Assembly: GCA_027475525.1 (NCBI GenBank)
Contig: JAMWFC010000054.1
Coordinates: forward strand, 1,170,468-1,234,467
Reading direction: 5' to 3'
Length of the DNA: 64,000 bases
DNA from: Macrolepiota albuminosa
Lineage: Eukaryota > Basidiomycota > Agaricomycetes > Agaricales > Agaricaceae
Below the pieces are notes generated by a model. That model saw only the letters and a program-made list of their open reading frames with translations, was not told the origin of the DNA and searched no databases. A program made the position numbers and the translations under genes. Below, piece after piece: positions 57,223 to 64,000 of the stretch (position 1 is the stretch's first letter; each line of letters begins with the position of its first letter).

Positions 57223-59409
57223 CTAGGGTTCCAGGGGGTTTGAGAGTTCATATACTCGCTGCGGTCTTCCCAGTAGTGTTAGTTGATCTGCATGACAAGG
57301 GCCTTGTATCTGTCGTAGGAGGGTTGTTTTGGGGCAAGTCAGAGGACATCCTTGATACGTTGCAGCAGTGCATGGTGGAGGGCGTACCAGAGGGTGCTGT
57401 AATTCCAACCTGTCTTGTAAGCTTCCTTCTCAAAACGTACGATGAAGGTGGTGAAGCGTTCTTTGGAGCACATCCAGAGGTTGAAGAGATTGTCCTCGGC
57501 CTCGGCCACGGTGTCGTAGATCCTGAATTTCCTGGAGAACTCGTCGACAAAGACTTGCCAGCGAGAGAGTGCCGGGTTGTTGGGGTCAAACTGGATGAGG
57601 GCCATGTAGTGGTCAAAGGTGATCCCTTGGAGGTACGAGGCAGCAAAGGCCACCAGGGAGATGTCAACCTGAAATGTGAGTGGCTTCGCCTGAAATGTGT
57701 TAAGACATTTTTGGGGGTCCTGGCCTGTGAATGCATTGGGCTTTTGAATGTCCAGACACCCTTTGTGGGCGAGGGCATCACGAGCGTCGTCCAGTCTGGC
57801 AGTGTTGCAGAGAGGGGGGCCGGCATTGTAGTAGTAGTAATAATGGTTACCCCCCCTCCTTGTGGAGGAAAGGCACCGAGGGCAGGACCCCACCTGCCTG
57901 GAGGGCCTCCTCTGGGTGGCTCACCTGGGGGTCCGTTGTCTCAGGGGGGTTTGTTTCTACCGGGGGGAGGCCTGGGTCTCCACGCAGGGGGTGGCAGAGG
58001 TGGGGGGCCTGGGAGTCGTCCTCGAGGTTTGGCTGGGGGTGGCAGAGGTGGTCAGGGAGGGTTCGGTGGTGTCGGGTTGGTCTGAGGGAGGCCGGGTGCT
58101 GGGTTGGGTGCTGGGTTGGGTGGGGGACATTCAACCCAGGAGGGTCGCGCTTGCATCGGGGGTTGCGGGGGGTTTCATAGGTCGAAGTGGGGTGGCGGGT
58201 TGTGACAGAAGCTGGGTTCTGGAGGGGCCAGGGCAGACGTGGGGGGTGGGCGCAGGCGCAGGATGTTGTTCATTGTTGCTGCACGTGAGCTCGTCGATGT
58301 AGCACAGCATGTTGTCCGTGCTGGGGGTGTCCACCTGGGGTCTACCAGGGTTTGCCGGGGGCAGAGGTTGGGCGTTGTCCATTTGCAGGAGTGGTTCCAG
58401 GGGTCTCTGGGGCTGTCCCCAGGTCTCAAAGGTGCTAGGAACGGAGTTAGCCCTATGGCAAGTTGACAAGCCTACTGTGCAGGCAGCGGGTTGATCAAAT
58501 AGCCCTCCTGTCAGGTTGAGGGACCGTAGTATGGCCGAGGCATTTTGTCGCTCTTTCTGTTGTCGTTGCTCTGGAGTGGGGACTGCGGAGGCTGCCAGGG
58601 CCAGTTCTGGGGGTTCCCGTTGGATGTGAATCGAGCGGCCCAGGTCCACGGGGTCGTTGAGGGGTCGAGGGGAGGGGGACATGTGGACTTCATTGAGCAG
58701 TTGTTGCAACTTTTTGCGGAGGATGGTGTTGCATCTGTACTTTACCATAGTCTGCTCCAGGAGTTCTCCTTGCATGAGGCGATCTCCAAATTTGACCAAG
58801 CAATGGGCCCAGTCCTCCAGAGTGCCTTCAAAGTTGTCATGTCCAAATTCCGTGAGTAGCCCCCTTGCCCATTGCGCAAAAGTCCTCCGGCAAGATCCTG
58901 AGTAAGCAGAGCACTTTGTCCCGTTGCTGTTTGTACTCCTTGAGGCATCGTTGTCCCATTGGCAAGGGAGGGGTCCAAGCAGGTGGGGCGGCGGCCAGGT
59001 AGTGACAAGGAGGATAGTCGGGGTGGGGAGGTCCCTGGGGTTGGGGGACAGGGCGCTGGTAGCCATAGTCGGGGGTGGGTGCAAAGGGGCCCTCGCTGGG
59101 GGGAATCAGGCGAGGTCCACTGGGAACTGGTGGGGTCTCCAGCAGGCCCCTGGGGATGCTCCGGTACGAGGGGACCTCCACAGGTCGTGCCATGGCTAGG
59201 TTGGGCAGAGGGGCCCAGCTGGCTGAGGGCCCCAGATCATAGAAGAATGGGTCGGGGGCCCAGTGGCGGTGGAGATATTGGGGTTTGTATGGGAGAGGTG
59301 GATAGGCGGGGTGGGGGGTCTGTGCAGAGTAATGATTGGGGACCAAACACCTGTAAGGGTCGGTCTGGTAGCCCATGGGGTAGTAGGTATGAGTATACGT
59401 AGCCATCAA
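57223..59409 (-). pseudogene. Element A gag (N-terminal region and capsid)
   Basis: The minus-strand frame opens MMATYTHTYYPMGYQTDPYR at 59409 with a long Pro/Tyr-rich region. It shifts frame near 58890, continues through TEFGHDNFEGTLEDWAHCL, and ends with a Retrotrans_gag-type capsid at 57339-57893 (AFTGQDPQKCLNTF, FDPNNPALSRWQVFVDEFSRKF). Gag forms the cytoplasmic particle. At least two frameshifts separate the parts. The long plus-strand ORF opposite this region is a shadow of its high G+C content. Confidence 0.8.
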
Positions 59410-59439
59410 GAATGGTGTAAGGAGGGAGTCTTGATATTA

Positions 59440-60203
59440 TGTCAGGTTCCGCTGAGTCAGGGGCTTTCCAGGAAAGCAACGCCCTTATGATGCAGACTTG
59501 ATCTACAGATACTCAGGTGTCTGGGACTCTGGGGCTAGGACTCCGGGGTTCAAGATGCTGACAGGGGTAATCCCAGGAGAGGGGACTTGGTCCAGGGGTT
59601 TTGGGCTATAGGTAGCTGGGGGTTGGGTGGGGGTTGAGTCATGAACCAGAGGTTCTAAGACGAGACCGAGTTAGCAAGTTACAAGTCACAAAGTATGTAC
59701 CAAACTTAGAGCACACGGTTATTCAAGTGTGCCAGTCAAAGCATGCCAGTCAGTGTGTACCAATCAAGCAGAGGGCACGCAACAATTCAAGTTAATATCA
59801 AGACTAGCAAATACAACAGGGAACTACGCTATAAGTACTATAGGGCTGGGTCTTGGGGTTCCGGGGTGTCTGGGATGGGTTCCGGGAGTCATTGAGTAGC
59901 GGGCAGGGACTGTATACTTGGATCGTGCATGTGGGGCACATGATCAATTGGCACAGAGGGAGCTGTGATGCGTGATGCGTGATGGCTGGAAGCAAGGCGC
60001 ATGATCCGATCATTGATGGCGGTTGATCCCAGGATCCGTGATGCAGGGTTCCCAGGGGGGCTGGCTGATGGCGTTCTTTGATGCGTGTGATGGTGGCATC
60101 GGCAGCTGTGGGAGCAGGGCACGTTGTGGGGTTGACGAAAGAGGCTCCCGGATGGGGCTCCAGGGATGGCCCAGGGAGGTTCCGGAGGGGAGGGGTCGTG
60201 ACA
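59440..60203 (-). repeat. 5' LTR of element A
   Basis: 764 bp, homologous to 27343-28064 over its full length, with insertions near 59529, 59610 and 60165 relative to the other copy. Followed on the right by target duplication CTTGC. Confidence 0.9.
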
Positions 60204-60439
60204 CTTGCTTTGTTAAAAATAGTATATAGACCAGAGATCATAGCAGTTGAGTGCCACAGTCCCATAGCCTCTTTAGCAATTATATACTTACAGTGGCTCA
60301 AAAAACTGTCCCAATGTTTCATACTTTTTGAAAGATGATGTTGGCATGAAGGATGAGAAGTATCTAAAATCCGAATTAAATCATGTAAAATACTATGGCA
60401 TTGTAGCTAGAAAATAAACAGGCTATTGTTTGACAAATC

Positions 60440-61180
60440 TCAACTGGGAGACTTGATACAGCTGTCCAGGCCACAAATTTTATCATCAACATCATTTCCA
60501 ACCCTGTCTCTTCTCAGACTGTCCAGAATGTGTTGAAGGAAGAGGGGTATTGGTCTGCTATCAAGAGAAAAGTTCCTATGCTCAAAGCTAGACATCAACA
60601 ACTATGGCTTAAACAGACTCAGGAACATCAGAACTGGACTATAGAGGACTGGAAAAGGGTGTTGTAGACAGATGAGACAAAGATTAACAGGATTGGGTCA
60701 GATGAGAAGCAGTATGTGTAGAAGCTATGAGGAGAAGACATTTCAGACCAAACAACTACACCTACTGTGAAGCATGGAGGAGGGAATAATCTCATGGTAT
60801 AGGGCTAGGAGAAGACATTTCAGACCAAACAACTACACCTACTGTGAAGCATGGAGGAGGGAATAATCTCATGGTATAGGGCTGTATGGGTTGGAATGGG
60901 GTAGAAAAGCTTGTGGAGGTGGTGGAGATCATGAATGCAGAGCAGTACTGTGAAATTTTAAGATGGAGCAAAGGAGAGCTTTGAGAAGTTGGAGATAGAG
61001 AAGGGTGCCCACTACTTTCAACAGGACAATAACCCCAAACACAACTCCAAGAGGGCTGACAAGTGGTTTGAGGACAACAACTTTGATGTTCTTTAGTGGC
61101 CAGCCCTCCCACTATGCAGTGGAGATGGCTTATCATCTATAGTGATAGTAAACTGTTTTCTCTTTCAATGGCCAGCCTAT
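60440..61180 (+). pseudogene. Tc1/mariner-type transposase relic
   Basis: Translation across stops gives SSQTVQNVLKEEGYWSAIKR, NWTIEDWKRVL followed by TDETKINRIGSDEKQYV (first catalytic Asp, near 60668), KHGGGNNLMV, and HYFQQDNNPKHNSKRADKWF (second Asp, near 61025) with NNFDVLQWPA; the last acidic residue region is degraded. TAG and TGA stops and a 77-bp duplication interrupt it. Terminal inverted repeats are not evident. Cut-and-paste DNA transposon, dead. Confidence 0.85.
60730..60883. repeat. Exact 77-bp tandem duplication 7 (Tc1/mariner relic)
   Basis: Copies 60730-60806 and 60807-60883 are identical. Probable assembly artefact. Confidence 0.95.
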
Positions 61181-63110
61181 TAGCTTATCATATGACATTC
61201 AGACAAGATGGACTCAAATACAAATGTGTCTAAGAAAGCCATCAATATGGGCTTTTGCAGATAATGTATGTTACAATTTCATACTATGCCATTGACTAAT
61301 GTCTCTGTCTACCACTGATAGTCTGTGCAACATGCAAGAACAACATTCCAGCTTGCAGACTATACCAGTCAACAACAGACCCACTATAAAGAGAGTCAGA
61401 CATTTGATTGCTGATGATGGCCACTCTTAAATTGTGGTGAATACAAACAAGGCTAGAACTCTATCTGGTGATTATATTTTTCCTCATGTCTACCAACACT
61501 TATCCATGTCTTAATGCAGGACCACCTTATCCCACACACTAAGCCTGGTATAGTTTGTCTTTTTACATCAAATACATTTTATAACATTTGTCAAAAAGTG
61601 AAATGCACTGCAGAGACACACAAGTCACTTGCCTCTAATCAGCACTTTGTAGCTGCTTCTACTCACAAGTCTGGTGATTTATTGGTTTTCTCATGTTTAT
61701 CCAAGGACTAATCACACTTTAGAGACATGCAAGTTACTTGTTGCCTCTTCCTCTTTTTTACTGCCCAGTCAGTACTTTGTAGCTGCTACACTGCATGTTC
61801 TTTGTCTATGGTTACACAATTCTGACAGAGAGCATGACCATGGTTTGATTTGTGATTACTGTTGTCATCTACAAAAGACATGTTGGATTGAGAACATGGA
61901 GCCATATTTTAGTTTCTGGCCTTTTTACATTAAATAGATTGGCCTATTTGAGTGCTTTAAGCTAGACCTTTTGCCAGTGTATTATGACCTCAGAGCTGCT
62001 TGTGCTGCCATGCATATGCATGTCAGGAGGGCATAGGAAACTTTGGAGTTTCAACTTGTCAAGCTCTCAATGGCCCTCATCTGATGACACATTAAAGCTG
62101 CTTATAAGTGGTCCAAATTCTGTGTACATTTCTTTTGTACAAATGTGGATACCAGTTATATTGTTCCAAGGATTGCAACTTCATTGCATCACTTTTTGCT
62201 TCTTGTGAGTCCTTTTTTGCTTTAGCAACCCTACCTTTCTTGGCTATAGCATCAAACATGACTCACCTTCTTTATCAAGCAAACAAACCATCTTTCTGAA
62301 TAGTCTTTGCTGGAAAAAAGCTTAGAATAAATCCAATATGGCTTAACAACATATTATATTTGTTTGTCTGCAATTTCTTCTCTAGTCCATATCTAGAAGT
62401 GTATATGTTGTATAATCAGGCCACCTACAAAGAGATGTTTGCTATCTATATCACCACCAATGTCCCTCTTTATATTTGCTGAAGATTCAAGCCCCCATGG
62501 TGAGCTGACAACAATGTCATTTGGATGTATTGCTCTTGTCAAGCAGAGGCTTGTGTAGCACAGGAGAAATATTGTTGTAGCTTATTGCCAGAGAAACATC
62601 AAACAGTTCTCTCTTCTTTGCCACTGCCATTGCCATCTCCTCCCTTAATTAACAATAACACAAATACTCTTCCTCATTCATGTCCACTGTCCTCATCTTC
62701 TTTGGAAACTCCAGAACCTCAAATAACAGGCCCATCAAACATCCTAGAGTCCATCAATAAAGTAGAAATCACATCAGATGTATGGCTGAAAACACATAAC
62801 AAGGAGAGACTACAGTATACTCAATGGAAACACCTGAGGAACATGAGGCTTGGCTTTGAGATAAAGCAATAGCAGAAATGGTATAATGCAATACCAATGC
62901 ACTAGAACTCATTATTGGTAACTACCTCTTCATATAGATTCATTGTATCATAGTAATAGAGCAGCGACTCATTTGACAAGACAAATAAAACCAAATATAG
63001 CATTTGTATTGACTAAAAGAACATTTTTACATCTCTCATCAGAAGGAATAGCATCTCATTGCTTGACTTCATCCACACCTCAAATGCAAGAATGTCAAGA
63101 AGCCTGCACA
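61181..63110. other. A+T-rich gene-free block, right half
   Basis: Continues the block interrupted by element A. The longest ORFs (62525-62872 and 62943-63185) have no recognisable domain and look like decayed transposon sequence. No RNA gene seen. Confidence 0.45.
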
Positions 63111-63117
63111 ACTAGTG

Positions 63118-63232
63118 TTGTTCTGGCCTGGCTCAAGGTGGCTTGGGCTCATACCAATACCTGGGCCAGGCCAAGCCCTCAATGATGGCCTGGCTCTGGC
63201 TGGGCTTGGCCCAAGCCCCAGCCTGTAGCAGA
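63118..63232. repeat. GGCC-rich palindromic low-complexity patch
   Basis: Repeated variants of TGGCCTGGCTC, GGGCCAGGCC and GGGCTTGGCCCAAGCCCC form overlapping inverted repeats in otherwise A+T-rich DNA. Confidence 0.55.
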
Positions 63233-63661
63233 CAAAGAGTACATTTTTTTTAGTAGAATCCATGAGTATAAAGATGAAATGTTTATATATCTATTTGGAA
63301 TCAAGGTCAATGTCAATGTTGATATTGAAATCATTATCATATTTATCTTCAGACAGCAATTCATCCCAATCTTCTTCTGTCTCCACTCCACCGTTATTCT
63401 CATCATCCTCAATCTATTTGAGCTCAGCCTTATCAAAGGATGAAGGGCCAGATTCCCTGAAGAGCAAGTTATGTTGAATAGCACATTTCAAACATTGTAA
63501 TGCTTCAACAATGTCACCCCTCTGTTACAATCTAATCATGAGGCACTATAAATGTGTGCAGCTATTTTATATTTTCATATTTCACATTTATCACATACTC
63601 ATTGTCATGGATTAGACAAAGCAGACGACATCAATGTAAACATCTACATACTGACAGATAC

Positions 63662-63806
63662 CCTCAGTCAATTGTAGAATTGACTGAGGGTGAGCAAATA
63701 ATTATCAAACTAGACACACAAATACTTACTGTACCTCAGATAACATACTTACAAAGTCTATATTCCTATAGATACAGAATAGAGTCAATTCTACAATAGA
63801 CTGAGG
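63662..63806. mobile_element. 145-bp MITE-like element with 24-bp terminal inverted repeats
   Basis: Left end 63662-63685 and the complement of right end 63783-63806 match at 23 of 24 bases (CCTCAGTCWATTGTAGAATTGACT). ATA-like bases flank both ends. A 29-base direct repeat (from 63739 and 63806) spans the right end. Non-coding. Confidence 0.6.
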
Positions 63807-64000
63807 ATAACATACTTACAAAGTCTATATTCCTGTAGGTCCAAATTCAAACACCCTCAACTGATGTAGATCTAAGTACCAGCCATACAGGAAAATGTAT
63901 ACCCATATTTGCCCAAGATGCATGGCTACAGTGTCATTGATGAGCATAGTCAGACATTATATCAAAGCCATCAATGTCAAACTCTGTTAAAATATGTTGA

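Larger units (their letters stand above)
27343..60203 (-). mobile_element. Element A: outermost Ty3/gypsy retrotransposon of the nest
   Basis: LTRs are 27343-28064 and 59440-60203, TGTCAGGTTCC...TGACA. A perfect 5-bp target duplication CTTGC lies at 27338-27342 and 60204-60208. On the minus strand the order is 5' LTR, gag, nucleocapsid, protease, RT, RNase H, integrase (interrupted by D), chromodomain, an antisense gene (interrupted by B), polypurine tract and 3' LTR. The span is 32.9 kb; without B, C and D the element is about 9.4 kb. All coding parts carry frameshifts and stops, and the LTRs differ by many transitions and three indels, so it is the oldest member of the nest, as nesting order requires. 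Confidence 0.93.

Noticed and set aside
56796..58085. 429-codon plus-strand ORF rich in Gly, Val and Leu
   Set aside because: It is antisense to recognisable gag, nucleocapsid and protease sequence of element A and follows from its G+C content; no domain is visible.
22407..60883. 77-bp repeats as a biological satellite or programmed duplication
   Set aside because: The repeated sequences are unrelated to each other and share only the period; an assembly overlap explains this better.

Overview
The window reads as nuclear DNA of an Agaricomycete-type basidiomycete fungus. The host genes are split by many 46-62 bp GT-AG introns, two of them encode the DUF6535-plus-ankyrin architecture expanded in mushroom-forming fungi, and most of the rest is Ty3/gypsy (Metaviridae-like) retrotransposons, several with chromodomains.

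Bases 1-13,015 hold host genes: the 3' part of a USO1/p115 vesicle-tether gene, an unrecognised 5-kb-neighbour gene with four exons, a DUF6535-ankyrin membrane protein, a 13-exon polytopic membrane protein on the minus strand, and a second DUF6535-ankyrin gene on the minus strand whose first three exon lengths equal those of the first copy. From about 13.5 kb onward everything recognisable is repetitive.

Element S (13,779-21,553; LTRs of 275 and 272 bp, target duplication ATAGC) is a sushi-like Gypsy element sitting in a 56-bp tandem repeat. It contains two inverted copies of a roughly 1-kb LTR-like element (E), and the coding segment between them (protease and the start of reverse transcriptase) is flipped. 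The target-site duplications of the two E copies are swapped in the way expected for recombination between inverted repeats.

After an A+T-rich gene-free block (21.7-27.3 kb) comes a three-level nest. Element A (27,343-60,203, minus strand, LTRs TGTCA...TGACA, target duplication CTTGC) carries gag-pol plus an antisense, intron-containing gene with paired CX2CX6C motifs. Element B (from about 28,968, plus strand, 3' LTR not visible) is inserted in that antisense gene. Element C (39,228-50,687, 173-bp LTRs, target duplication TCTGA) is inserted in the third ORF of B. A fourth element, D, related to E, interrupts the integrase of A. B and C are diverged relatives that share three features: a gag-protease ORF ending in TGA-CTA-G, a pol ORF (RT, RNase H, integrase, chromodomain) in the same frame after that stop, and a long uncharacterised third ORF preceded by a strong 3' splice-site-like signal.

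The right end (60.2-64 kb) continues the A+T-rich block and holds a dead Tc1/mariner transposase and a small MITE-like element.

A caution for any use of this sequence: seven perfect tandem duplications, every one with a period of exactly 77 bp, are scattered through the repetitive part. Removing one copy restores reading frames in B. This looks like uncollapsed assembly-graph overlap (k = 77) and not biology.
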